A stretch of 64,000 nt of DNA from Ornithinibacillus bavariensis (GCF_050433565.1 NZ_JBNPWZ010000010.1:1-64000), one strand, 5' to 3'; shown: positions 54,450 through 62,834, counted from the first letter of the stretch. A program made the numbers and translations. Notes: generated by a model from the letters alone, not told the origin.

Positions 54450-54958
54450 ATGGCGAAATGGTGGATGGTTAGGGCTGGGGATTATAATGAGTTGATATTA
54501 TTGTGGCTGAAAGAAGGTATAGTGCTTAGGATCATCAAAGAGAAGGTTGATAATCTCAATCCATGGCAAATGCAACAATTAATTGCTGGTTTACTATCTG
54601 CAATGGGATATTTTATAGAGGAGAGTACTAGGGGACCTGATGGTGGGGTCGATGTATTAGCTTACAAGGAGCCTTGGGACTGCAAAAGCCTATAATAAAG
54701 GCACAAGTAAAGCACCGAAAAAGCAAGGCAACCTCTACAGAAATCCAACAATTATTAGGTGCCCATCCAATGGATGCAAGTAGCCTTTTTATCTCTACTG
54801 GGGGATTCACGTCTAATGCTTTAGATATTGCCAATCAATATTCTGTTCGGGTAATCGAACTTGATGAATTAGTAAACCTGGTTATGGATTGGTATGAAGA
54901 GATGCCGCCTGATGTAAAGGGTTTAATTCCGTTGAGGAGGATTTATGTGCCGGAGTGA
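54450..54958 (+). pseudogene. Mrr-like restriction endonuclease, internally deleted and frameshifted
   Basis: The start MAKWWMVRAGDYNELILLWL is the N-terminus of Mrr-type restriction proteins. It jumps almost at once to the catalytic domain (LSAMGYFIEESTRGPDGGVD, the PD-(D/E)XK Asp). A missing base near 54680 breaks the frame before QVKHRKSKATSTEIQQLLGA, which carries the Q-x-K motif, and the rest continues to 54958. Length is far below the usual 300 residues, so a middle part of more than 100 residues has also been lost. It is almost surely non-functional. Confidence 0.7.
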
Positions 54959-55320
54959 GTTCTGCTGGTAAAGAATGTACTCTAGTGATATCCAGCCCCC
55001 TACTTTTTAGTTCTCCGATCACCAAATTGGATACACCTCCCTTTAAAACGCCTAGAATATTCACTTTATTTCGACAATAGATTACAAAAACCAATGTTAT
55101 ATGATAAAATGGAATTGAAATACATTTTGAGACTCTAAATGGGTGTATTTTCAATTCCATAAAATGAAATACCTACTATATTACGTGGTATATGATTCAT
55201 AAAGAGTTGATAATGAAACATATAGATTTAAGGAATTGTGTTAAGAAATACGCAGCAGAACTAAAAAATGAAAATAGAGATAATTTCGGAAAATAAGTAG
55301 GTAGTTAAATGGGGGATTAA
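54959..55320. other. Gap with a hairpin before the HerA-like gene
   Basis: This 362-bp stretch has a 16-bp hairpin (ATGGAATTGAAATACA at 55109-55124 with its complement, one bulge, at 55144-55160, 19-nt loop). It also has a doubtful 27-codon ORF at 55213-55296 (MKHIDLRNCVKKYAAELKNE) with a weak ribosome-binding site. No T run follows the hairpin, so it may be an RNA structure or protein-binding site. Confidence 0.4.
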
Positions 55321-57414
55321 ATGAATAAATATTATCGCCTAACATTAAGTGTACTTTCTATTATAGTCCTATTAATATTGGGGATATATATAGAAGGTGG
55401 AATAAATAATTTATTAATTCAGTTTTGGTTTAGTTCTGGGATGCTATTAATAGTTTTATTATCATTAGTTGACCAGCCTTTCTTTTCTAAGGATTCAAAT
55501 GTATTTGTTAATTCAATTACGGCTTTACTCCCACTACTTTTATTAACTTCTGAAGTGAAAGAAGGACTATTTTATATAATACTAAATTTAGTATTATATT
55601 TAGCTATGAGTAGCTTTATCTTGATGTTTATAAGGAAGAATAAATTTGTAAGTCAAAATAAATATGTATTATTTTTTTCGAATTTAAACCAACTTATAGG
55701 TAAGCCTTTAACATTATTTTCCGTATTATTCCTATGGGGTTTATCTATAAAATATGCATTTAATACGAAAGAATTTAATTTCTTATTAACTTTTTGGGTT
55801 ATGTTTTTGATTCTTAATAATAATGGAATCTATCAAGGTTTATCAAATATTTTTAATAAGGGTTTTAAGAGCAACTTTACCAGTTTAGGTAATATTTTTG
55901 CAGTAATAGCTCAGAATACATTTATGGTTAAATTAAATAATAATAACTTTGTAGATAAATTTGATTTAGTAAAGGTAAGATTTTCAGGAGATAATAAAAT
56001 ACATACAGGATTTATATTTGAAAAAATATTACTAGATAATGAGCAATGGCTAAAAGTTATTACTTATGGAGAGCTAGAATCTCAGTTAAATAACAAATTG
56101 ATAGTTGATGAAGTATATCCTGTTTCTAAAGAAGACGATTTAACAATAGATATTTCAAGCTTAGTAGGTATAATTTCAGAAGGGTCTTCTATAGAGAAAA
56201 TAAAATTTCATTATAGTTCAAATCAGGAAATATCTGCTGGAACAGTATTAGAAGTTAGTTGTAACGGAGAGACAGTACTCTATCAAATAGTTGATGCAAA
56301 AACAGAATTAATAAATTTATCTATGATGAATCAATCTGGATATATTCAAGGTGAAGCAGTCCAGTTAGGAACTTGGAATATTAAACAAGGCAAATTTACC
56401 AAATATGGATGGGTGCCAGAGATTAATACTCCAGTTTTTTTAGCCCGAAATATTAAAGAAAGTGAATTGCTTGAAGGTGAAATTAATCTTGGTAATCTGC
56501 CTAATACTAATTATCCCATAATCTTGAATAAGGAATTAGCTGTAACCCATCATATGGCAGTTGTTGGAGTTACTGGAACAGGAAAATCAGTTTTCTCAAG
56601 AAATCTTATTAAAGAATTTTTAGGTGACGGGACAAAAGTTATTTGTATAGATTTGACTGGTGAATATAAAGAAAAGTTTTTAGACGAAAAGCCGACAGAA
56701 ATAATTAAGCCCGATATTGCTGAAGAATTATTCAAAACGATAGGGAATATAGAAAAGATAATGGATAAAAATTTTAACAAAGATAATGATGAGTCAAGAG
56801 GGCTAAAGTTAAATGTATTTAGAACTATGGTACATCAAATAAATTCCTTTTTGGATGGACAACACAATTTAGCTCTATTGGAATTACCGGAAATTGATAA
56901 TTCCTCGTCAATAATTAAATATACTCAAACATTTTTTAAAGCATTATTTAAAATCGCCAAGGAAAGAAAAGATCCAAATAACAAAATATGTTTAGTATTG
57001 GAAGAGGCACATACTATTATTCCTGAATGGAACTTTTCGGGGGTTAATGATAAATCCTCACAACCTTTAATAAACTCAATCGCACAAATAGCACTTCAGG
57101 GTAGAAAATATAATATAGGACTTCTAGTAATTGCCCAAAGAACTGCAAATGTATCGAAAACAATTTTAACTCAATGTAATTCCATTGTTGCATTTCAGCA
57201 GTATGATAAAACTAGTATAGATTTTCTTTCAAATTATTTTGGTACCGAGATATCAGCAATGTTGCCACAACTAAAGTTTAGACAAGCGGTTGTTGCAGGA
57301 AAAGCATTCCGTTCAAATTCCCCAATGCTCCTTGATGTGCCGGAGATTATAGAATATACATTAGAAGAGTTGGAAGAGGGTGAACAAAGAGAAAATCTAG
57401 TTGAAGTTAATTAA
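55321..57414 (+). CDS. Membrane-anchored HerA/FtsK-type ATPase (DUF87)
   Basis: This 697-residue protein starts with about six membrane helices (residues 1-170) and then a soluble beta-rich region (about 190-390). A HerA-like ATPase follows, with Walker A AVVGVTGTGKSVFSRN (about 410-425), ICIDLTGEYKEKF, Walker B ICLVLEEAHTIIPEW (about 556), and the ALQGRKYNIGLLVIAQRT segment. HerA proteins normally pump DNA with a nuclease or SIR2-type partner in defence or repair. No NurA-like gene adjoins it. A membrane anchor is unusual for HerA and more like conjugation pumps. It lies next to the right att site. Confidence 0.8.
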   Translation: MNKYYRLTLSVLSIIVLLILGIYIEGGINNLLIQFWFSSGMLLIVLLSLVDQPFFSKDSNVFVNSITALLPLLLLTSEVKEGLFYIILNLVLYLAMSSFILMFIRKNKFVSQNKYVLFFSNLNQLIGKPLTLFSVLFLWGLSIKYAFNTKEFNFLLTFWVMFLILNNNGIYQGLSNIFNKGFKSNFTSLGNIFAVIAQNTFMVKLNNNNFVDKFDLVKVRFSGDNKIHTGFIFEKILLDNEQWLKVITYGELESQLNNKLIVDEVYPVSKEDDLTIDISSLVGIISEGSSIEKIKFHYSSNQEISAGTVLEVSCNGETVLYQIVDAKTELINLSMMNQSGYIQGEAVQLGTWNIKQGKFTKYGWVPEINTPVFLARNIKESELLEGEINLGNLPNTNYPIILNKELAVTHHMAVVGVTGTGKSVFSRNLIKEFLGDGTKVICIDLTGEYKEKFLDEKPTEIIKPDIAEELFKTIGNIEKIMDKNFNKDNDESRGLKLNVFRTMVHQINSFLDGQHNLALLELPEIDNSSSIIKYTQTFFKALFKIAKERKDPNNKICLVLEEAHTIIPEWNFSGVNDKSSQPLINSIAQIALQGRKYNIGLLVIAQRTANVSKTILTQCNSIVAFQQYDKTSIDFLSNYFGTEISAMLPQLKFRQAVVAGKAFRSNSPMLLDVPEIIEYTLEELEEGEQRENLVEVN

Positions 57415-57458
57415 CAACTGGATTAAAAAATACCCATGTTTATTGCTTGGAATAGTTA

Positions 57459-57500
57459 ACGAGTATTAGAGTTAAATAAACATCTAATACGCGTTTTTTT
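57459..57500 (+). terminator. Terminator after the HerA-like gene
   Basis: A 12-bp stem (ACGAGTATTAGA with TCTAATACGCGT, one mismatch) and a 12-nt loop is followed by seven T residues. It lies 20 bp before the right att site. Confidence 0.8.
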
Positions 57501-57517
57501 GCCTCTTAAATTACCAC

Positions 57518-57539
57518 GGTGAGCCTTATCATAAATAGA
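57518..57539 (+). other. SCC-type attachment site, right copy
   Basis: The sequence GGTGAGCCTTATCATAAATAGA repeats the rlmH end with two differences (GGG to GGT, AAG to AAA). Both are silent when read as the RlmH tail G-E-P-Y-H-K-stop. Such a pattern suggests this end came from a different rlmH gene. The string is 22 bp; positions 57521-57534 are an exact 14-bp match. Confidence 0.85.
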
Positions 57540-57777
57540 TTACAAAACCTTGTCACAGGTGGGTTACTTCTTTTTGTTTAGAATGGCGAAAATGAATCAG
57601 AGTGTCAGATCCTGCTCTTCAAAATTTAGTTGGATGAAGCAAGATAGAACGGTCCCCCATGCTCCATTTAAATTAATAATGCCAATTCACTCTGTAAATA
57701 CTAACCAATATGCTATAGTAAACTAGCCTTAGAAAAAATAAACTGGCATTAATATACGAAATGAGACGTGATTAGCC
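57540..57777. other. Spacer between right att site and helicase gene
   Basis: This 238-bp AT-rich spacer includes GAACGGTCCCCC near 57647, which resembles part of the Bacillaceae REP-like palindrome seen complete at 60208. No gene was found. Confidence 0.4.
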
Positions 57778-59079
57778 TTGCTTGACTTTTTACAACTTGG
57801 TATTCGAAAAGAGATTAACCATACATTACAGTCATTAGGAATAGTAACTCCGACAATCATCCAAGAACGGACGATACCATCAGTACTAGAGGGGAAGGAT
57901 GTTATTGCAAAAGCACAAACGGGAACAGGAAAGACGTTGGCTTTTGTTCTTCCGATTCTGGAAAAGATTGATGTGCAAAAGTCAGATGTTCAAGCACTTA
58001 TATTAACTCCAACAAGAGAATTAGCGCAGCAAATTTCAAAAGAAATAAAGAGAATGGTTGAAAACGTAGAAGGCATCCATACGTTAGCTGTGTACGGTGG
58101 TCAGGATGTAGTGCATCAGTTAAAAAAGTTAAAAGGTGCCACGCATATAGTCGTAGCAACACCAGGTCGGTTATTAGATCATATTCATCGTGGATCAATC
58201 AATCTTTCTACGGTTCAGATGCTTGTGTTAGATGAAGCGGACCAAATGTTACATATGGGCTTTCTTCCAGAGGTGGATGACATTATTTATGAAACACTTT
58301 CTTCTAGACAAACCATGCTGTTCTCAGCAACAATGCCTAACGAAATTCGCTCTGTAGCAAAGAAATATATGGTAGAGCCAGAATTCATTGAAGTGAAAGC
58401 AAAACGTGTTACACTTGATGAGATCAAACAAGTTGTTATTGAAACAACGGATAGAAGAAAGCAAGCAACTTTACTACATTTAATCCAAGAACATCGTCCT
58501 TTTTTAGCGATTATATTCTGTCGTACAAAAGTTCGTGCAAAAAAACTACATGATGCATTGATTGCGAGCGGCTATGAATCAGACGAATTGCATGGTGATT
58601 TAACACAGTCCAAACGCGAAAAAGCGATGAAACGATTTCGTGAGGCGAAAACTCAATTTTTAGTTGCAACAGACGTTGCTGCACGGGGCCTTGATGTAGA
58701 AGGGGTGACACATGTCTATAATTATGATATTCCACATGATGTGGAAAGCTATGTTCACCGCATTGGACGAACTGGGCGTGCAGGTGGAGACGGGGTTGCC
58801 ATTACGTTAGTGGCTCCTAAGGATATGGAGTTCCTACGAATGATCGAAAAAGGGATTCATCAAAAATTTGAAATACAAGTGATTCAAGGGGTAAGTATCC
58901 CCGATCGGGAGGATTATGATAGAGTAAACCGTAAACAATTAAAAGAAGCAAGTACCTCTGAAGGTAGTAGAAAAGACAGCAGGAATTCGGCAAAGCCTTC
59001 TTCAAGTAGGAAACCTAATAATCGTCGACCTAAAGGCAATTCAGGTAATACAACAAGAGGAAGAAAACGTACTCGCTAA
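57778..59079 (+). CDS. DEAD-box RNA helicase
   Basis: This 433-residue helicase has a Q motif (TIIQERTIPSVL), motif I AQTGTGKT (about 46-53), motif II DEAD (about 150), motif III SAT, and motif VI HRIGRTGRAG (about 324), with a basic SR/RG-rich tail for RNA. It remodels RNA in ribosome assembly or decay. The start is TTG at 57778 with only a weak GAGACGTG upstream; translation may be low or the true start may be elsewhere. It lies just outside the right att site. Confidence 0.9.
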   Translation: MLDFLQLGIRKEINHTLQSLGIVTPTIIQERTIPSVLEGKDVIAKAQTGTGKTLAFVLPILEKIDVQKSDVQALILTPTRELAQQISKEIKRMVENVEGIHTLAVYGGQDVVHQLKKLKGATHIVVATPGRLLDHIHRGSINLSTVQMLVLDEADQMLHMGFLPEVDDIIYETLSSRQTMLFSATMPNEIRSVAKKYMVEPEFIEVKAKRVTLDEIKQVVIETTDRRKQATLLHLIQEHRPFLAIIFCRTKVRAKKLHDALIASGYESDELHGDLTQSKREKAMKRFREAKTQFLVATDVAARGLDVEGVTHVYNYDIPHDVESYVHRIGRTGRAGGDGVAITLVAPKDMEFLRMIEKGIHQKFEIQVIQGVSIPDREDYDRVNRKQLKEASTSEGSRKDSRNSAKPSSSRKPNNRRPKGNSGNTTRGRKRTR

Positions 59080-59154
59080 CGAGTGAATAACGTCGTGCTT
59101 AACCGAATGCAGTACCGCACGGGTAACAGGCACCACATCCAGGAGGACACAACA

Positions 59155-59754
59155 ATGCTACATAAACGAATGAAACAATACATTTCGTCAGAATTGATGA
59201 GTGAAAAGCATAAGGTTGAAATATATCAAGAAGAAAAAGAGTTTATTAAGAAATATGATTTAATCTCAAATGACATTACATTAATAGAAAAAGATCCTAC
59301 GACACGTTTCCTAGATGCCTACATAGAAAGATGCAATAAAGAAACAGAAGAAACGATTGCTAAAGAATCATTCGTTTTCTTAGAACAACCGATTGACTAC
59401 CTTCAAAAACACAAAAATGAATTTCTATATTTAGAATCGAATTGGTTGGAACTAATTGGCGTCGATGCGATTTCGTTGGAAGTGAGTGATGTATTTGGTA
59501 CATACGATGTCATGGTAGGATTGCAGTTGCAGAAAAAGCATGAGATATCTCTTAAAGAAAACTTAAGTAAAGAATTACATGGAGATGAAGCAAGATTTGA
59601 ATTGATTTTCAATCAAAAGGATGGCATGTGGGACTTAAATTTTGCCTTGAATTATGTGCAAGGGTTTAATGAGGAGATGTCATTAGAGGAAGCATATCGG
59701 TTAATTTATCGATTTATATTTAAACTGGTGGAGAGAGTAGAAGAAGGAAGTTAG
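59155..59754 (+). CDS. Unrecognised 199-residue cytosolic protein
   Basis: This protein is rich in Glu/Lys and has no membrane segment. Notable parts are LHKRMKQYISSELMSEKHKV at the start, EKDPTTRFLDAYIERCNKET, FLYLESNWLELIGVDAISLEV and ELHGDEARFELIFNQKDGMW. Similar Bacillaceae proteins are often labelled as aminotransferase-related without support, and I do not propose a function. ATG at 59155 follows AGGAGG by 8 nt, so the longer open frame from 59083 is not used. It follows the helicase gene in the same direction. Confidence 0.65.
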   Translation: MLHKRMKQYISSELMSEKHKVEIYQEEKEFIKKYDLISNDITLIEKDPTTRFLDAYIERCNKETEETIAKESFVFLEQPIDYLQKHKNEFLYLESNWLELIGVDAISLEVSDVFGTYDVMVGLQLQKKHEISLKENLSKELHGDEARFELIFNQKDGMWDLNFALNYVQGFNEEMSLEEAYRLIYRFIFKLVERVEEGS

Positions 59755-59813
59755 GACGTGAATTAACTGGTATATCGCATTACTTTCTATACAAAGAAGG
59801 GACGTATTTAAAC

Positions 59814-60188
59814 ATGATAAAAATTAGCATACCCACTCCAGATATTACGATTACAGAACGTAAGCAAATTCTGAAGGAGAATGAACCGCAAATCAAACCT
59901 ATTTATGGATTTATTGATTTTCATCTAATACCAAGAGATAAAGGTGGCATTTTCTTATTTTATAATATAAATGATGAGCTTCTTTTTGTTGGAAAGGCAC
60001 GGAAACTACGCCAAAGAATAAAAAAACATTTTGAGGGTACTGTTTCACCCATTAAAATGCACAGAGACGAAGTATATAGAATCGATATTTGTTTAGTAGA
60101 AAATCCAATGGAAAGAGAAATTTATGAAACATATATCATTAATCAGCTCAAGTCGAAATACAACGTTGACAAAGTATTTTATAAATAA
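59814..60188 (+). CDS. GIY-YIG nuclease-fold protein
   Basis: This 124-residue protein has the GIY-YIG core in variant form: GIFLFYNINDELLFVGKARK (GIF instead of GIY, LFVG instead of YIG), then a conserved Arg (LRQRIKKHF) and a later Glu (EREIYETYIINQ). A role in DNA repair or homing is possible. Activity is uncertain because key tyrosines are replaced, although Arg and Glu remain. The ribosome-binding site is GAAGGGA. It is close to a REP-like palindrome. Confidence 0.75.
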   Translation: MIKISIPTPDITITERKQILKENEPQIKPIYGFIDFHLIPRDKGGIFLFYNINDELLFVGKARKLRQRIKKHFEGTVSPIKMHRDEVYRIDICLVENPMEREIYETYIINQLKSKYNVDKVFYK

Positions 60189-60207
60189 GTCTGAATATAA
60201 GTATTAC

Positions 60208-60266
60208 CAAAGGGACGGTTCACTTGCCTTACTGTTGTAAAAGTAAGCAAGAGAACCGTCCCTTTG
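60208..60266. repeat. REP-like palindrome
   Basis: CAAAGGGACGGTTC at 60208-60221 pairs perfectly with GAACCGTCCCTTTG at 60253-60266. Inside, CTTGC-C-TTAC (60223-60232) pairs with GTAAGCAAG (60243-60251) with one bulge and a 10-nt loop. GGGACGGTTC is a frequent repeated palindrome in Bacillaceae spacers, comparable to REP elements mobilised by RAYT-type transposases; none is encoded here. Confidence 0.7.
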
Positions 60267-60372
60267 TTCCCTTAATGTTTTACCATATCAGGGAATTTTC
60301 ACGATAGTTTAGATTAATATGGTAATATTAAATTAACACCATTACCATATTTTTACTACTAGGGGGATTCTT

Positions 60373-61140
60373 ATGGTTTTCATATATTTATTTTTAATTA
60401 TCCTTTTTCTAGTCCTATTTTTCATCAACTATAATTACGCGACCATAAAAGGGAGATATGGAGAGAATCGTGTTAATAAACTCCTTAGTAAACTAGATGG
60501 AAATGATTATAAAATCTATCATGACTTGTATATCCCGACAGAAGAAAATAAAACGACTCAAGTAGATCATGTTGTTGTGTCGCCATTTGGTATTTTTGTG
60601 ATTGAAACAAAGGCTTATAATGGTTGGATATTTGGAAATGAAAAAAGTAAATATTGGACACAAGTAATATATAAACGAAAGGAAAAGCTGTTTAATCCAA
60701 TCTGGCAAAACGCTGGTCACATTAAAGGGCTAGAGGATTATCTAGGAATAGAAAAAAACTATTTTACATCAATAATTGCATTCTCTAACCAATCTACTTT
60801 TAAATTCAAAGAGAAATTTACCCGAGCACATGTAATTCATTTCAGAGACTTATATAAAACGATTAAAGCTAATAACGCAACCATAATCGGTAATTCATTG
60901 ATTAATAATGTACAAAGTAAGTTAAACAAACTAGTTGTTGTTGATAAGAAAGAAAAAAAGCAAATCAGCAAGCAGCATGTCCAAGAAGTTAAATTGGATA
61001 TAGCAAAGAGTAAGACTACTTATTTTGATAAATCTAAATGTCCAAAGTGTGATTCTGATTTGGTTAAAAGGAAAGGGAAGTATGGGGAGTTTTTAGGTTG
61101 TAGTAATTATCCTAAGTGTAGGTATACTGGGAAATTGTGA
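60373..61140 (+). CDS. NERD-domain protein with topoisomerase-type zinc ribbon
   Basis: This 255-residue protein has an N-terminal membrane helix (about 2-20) and a NERD nuclease-like domain (about 24-145; GRYGENRVNKLLSKL, DHVVVSPFGIFVIETKAYNG with Asp and E-x-K). The C-terminal zinc ribbon of topoisomerase type is CPKCDSDLVKRKGKYGEFLG followed by CSNYPKCRYTG. It may act on DNA at the membrane. GGGGG lies before ATG. It is a different subtype from the NERD protein at 25099. Confidence 0.85.
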   Translation: MVFIYLFLIILFLVLFFINYNYATIKGRYGENRVNKLLSKLDGNDYKIYHDLYIPTEENKTTQVDHVVVSPFGIFVIETKAYNGWIFGNEKSKYWTQVIYKRKEKLFNPIWQNAGHIKGLEDYLGIEKNYFTSIIAFSNQSTFKFKEKFTRAHVIHFRDLYKTIKANNATIIGNSLINNVQSKLNKLVVVDKKEKKQISKQHVQEVKLDIAKSKTTYFDKSKCPKCDSDLVKRKGKYGEFLGCSNYPKCRYTGKL

Positions 61141-61279
61141 CTTAGAGTAACGGCAGTATAATAACTAAGTGAAAACAACAGGAAAGCAGTGGAGTACCAA
61201 CATTTAGATTTACTATTCGATGGCAATTTAATAATCTAGCAAGGAATTTAATTGTTTGTTATGAAAGGTGGTAATAATA

Positions 61280-62359
61280 TTGTATCGTTTACATCCTACA
61301 GACAACCAACTTATAGAATTAACTGAGACCACATTTGCTGATAACGATATAAAGGAACGACAACATATAGAAGAATGGATTCGTAAAAGCCCAGAAGTTC
61401 TAGGTGAAGACCTACTAATAATAGGACATGAGTATGATAAGTTTGAGGTAAATGAGAGGCTTGATTTACTAGCTTTAGATAAAGACGGAAATGTCGTCAT
61501 AATTGAAGTGAAAAGAGATACTTCTGGTAGTGATGTTGATTTTCAAGCACTAAAATACGCCTCCTATTGTGCTAGACTAAGTCAACAAGATATTTTAGAT
61601 ATCTATACCCATTACATTGAAATGCATCTTGAAGGTGTAGACGCCAAACAATCATTACTTGAGTTTCTAGAAGCGGAAGATGAAGATGAACTAAACGCTA
61701 TGTTAAATGGAACACAACGTATCATTATTGTTGGGAAGGAATTTGATAAACGTATTCTATCTGTGTGTACATGGCTTTATGAAAACAGCATTGATATTAA
61801 ATGTGTATCTATCAAGCCCTATAAATTAAATGATGAATTAATAGTAGACACAAAACAAATTATTCCGCCATACAAATTAGAAAACTATTATATAAGAAAA
61901 AGAACAGAAAAACAAAAGAGAACAATACAGGGTGACAAAGATGTTATTGAATTTCTTCAAGCTGTTGAAGAATCAATAACTACGCAAACCAACTACTCAG
62001 GTAGATATGGCGGCCAAAGAAATTACTTTAAAGGTCATAAATTGTTAGGTATTCCTTGGCACTTCGTTTTCAGCTACAAGAAAGACGGAACTGCATTAAT
62101 TTCGTTAGAGTCTTCTGTAAGTGAAGGAACCAAAATCATTAAGTATATAAAAGAAAAACACTTTGAACAGCTAAAAGAGACCTTAGGAATCCCGATCGAA
62201 TTAAGTGAAGGCGTTAAGAATAAAGATTGGTTAAGACTAATTGCAAAGTTAAATTTAGAAGTTAGCCTTCCGCTGGAGGAACGAGTACAGGAGTATATTA
62301 ATGTATTCGTTAAGTATTATAATTTTATTCAAAAACTAAAAGTAAATCATATATTATAA
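61280..62359 (+). CDS. NucS/DUF91-like PD-(D/E)XK nuclease
   Basis: This 359-residue protein has an N-terminal PD-(D/E)XK nuclease: RLDLLALDKDGNVVIIEVKR (Asp, Glu, Lys) preceded by LEEWIRKSPEVLGEDLLIIG-like helices, and followed by QALKYASYCARLS. The C-terminal half is unrecognised (GHKLLGIPWHFVFSYKKDGT). The start is TTG at 61280, because the in-frame GTG at 61268 lies inside the AAAGGTGG ribosome-binding site. Related proteins join in mismatch repair or DNA defence. Confidence 0.8.
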   Translation: MYRLHPTDNQLIELTETTFADNDIKERQHIEEWIRKSPEVLGEDLLIIGHEYDKFEVNERLDLLALDKDGNVVIIEVKRDTSGSDVDFQALKYASYCARLSQQDILDIYTHYIEMHLEGVDAKQSLLEFLEAEDEDELNAMLNGTQRIIIVGKEFDKRILSVCTWLYENSIDIKCVSIKPYKLNDELIVDTKQIIPPYKLENYYIRKRTEKQKRTIQGDKDVIEFLQAVEESITTQTNYSGRYGGQRNYFKGHKLLGIPWHFVFSYKKDGTALISLESSVSEGTKIIKYIKEKHFEQLKETLGIPIELSEGVKNKDWLRLIAKLNLEVSLPLEERVQEYINVFVKYYNFIQKLKVNHIL

Positions 62360-62373
62360 ATACTATAAAACTT

Positions 62374-62420
62374 GGGGAACGATCTAATGTTTCATTTTTT
62401 TTAACATCAGATCCTTCCCC
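62374..62420. terminator. Imperfect 18-bp hairpin after nuclease gene
   Basis: GGGGAACGATCTAATGTT and AACATCAGATCCTTCCCC pair at 16 of 18 positions with a T-rich loop. It lies 15 bp past the nuclease stop. No T run follows on the plus strand, so termination is uncertain. Confidence 0.45.
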
Positions 62421-62487
62421 ATGCTCAGTCCTGTTATTTAGACCAACATTTCCATACTAATGAATAAATTTACCGTCATCCTTAAAA

Positions 62488-62690
62488 GCAAACTTTATTG
62501 CTGAGGGGGTAGAAACAGAAAAACAAGTTGAGATGCTTCAATCGTTAGGGTGTTACTATGCTTAAGGATACTTATATAGCAAACCCTTAAATACAGAGGA
62601 ATTTGCAGCTTTCAACTCAAGCCATAACTTTAGTGCTAGGATATCCGGGAATTTTTCTAACGTTAAGTGCCTGTCACTCTTAGTCCAGTA
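62488..62690 (+). pseudogene. C-terminal remnant of an EAL-domain protein
   Basis: The frame reads NFIAEGVETEKQVEMLQSLG, then CYYA, an in-frame TAA, and GYLYSKPLNTEEFAAF. This is the end of the EAL c-di-GMP phosphodiesterase domain (AEGVET...Q...LGC.YAQGYLFSKPL). The stop stands where Q (CAA) is expected, a single C-to-T change. The rest of the gene is absent. It shows that c-di-GMP genes were once here or moved in. Confidence 0.75.
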
Positions 62691-62743
62691 GAATTAGTTT
62701 TTAAATAGTCAAACAATAAACGAAATGTTAAAATATATGTAAA

Positions 62744-62778
62744 TAGGATACCGTTTTGTAACGGTATCCTAATTTTTT
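62744..62778 (+). terminator. Strong orphan terminator
   Basis: TAGGATACCGTT and AACGGTATCCTA form a perfect 12-bp stem with a 4-nt loop, followed by ATTTTTT. It lies after the EAL remnant and probably once ended that gene. Confidence 0.88.
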
Positions 62779-62834
62779 GGCACAAAACCCCGTAGTGGAA
62801 AGTGAATTTATGTTATAAGAAAAGCAGGTGTTCT

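Larger units (their letters stand above)
44994..57539 (+). mobile_element. SCC-like element in rlmH, no ccr genes seen
   Basis: The 12.5-kb segment lies between two direct copies of the rlmH 3' end. It carries a type III restriction-modification pair, an XRE-ComK operon divergent from a sigma factor and a broken DnaD-type gene, a broken Mrr-like nuclease, a remnant of an SMC-like ATPase, and a membrane HerA-like ATPase. Base composition is lower in GC than its surroundings, by eye. No serine recombinase (ccrA/B/C), transposase or integrase was found. It may therefore be a remnant or be moved by a recombinase acting from elsewhere. No terminal inverted repeats were found. Confidence 0.75.

Noticed and set aside
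44994..57539. ccr-type recombinase or integrase in the element
   Set aside because: All ORFs and gaps were read; no serine or tyrosine recombinase signature was visible, even as a fragment.
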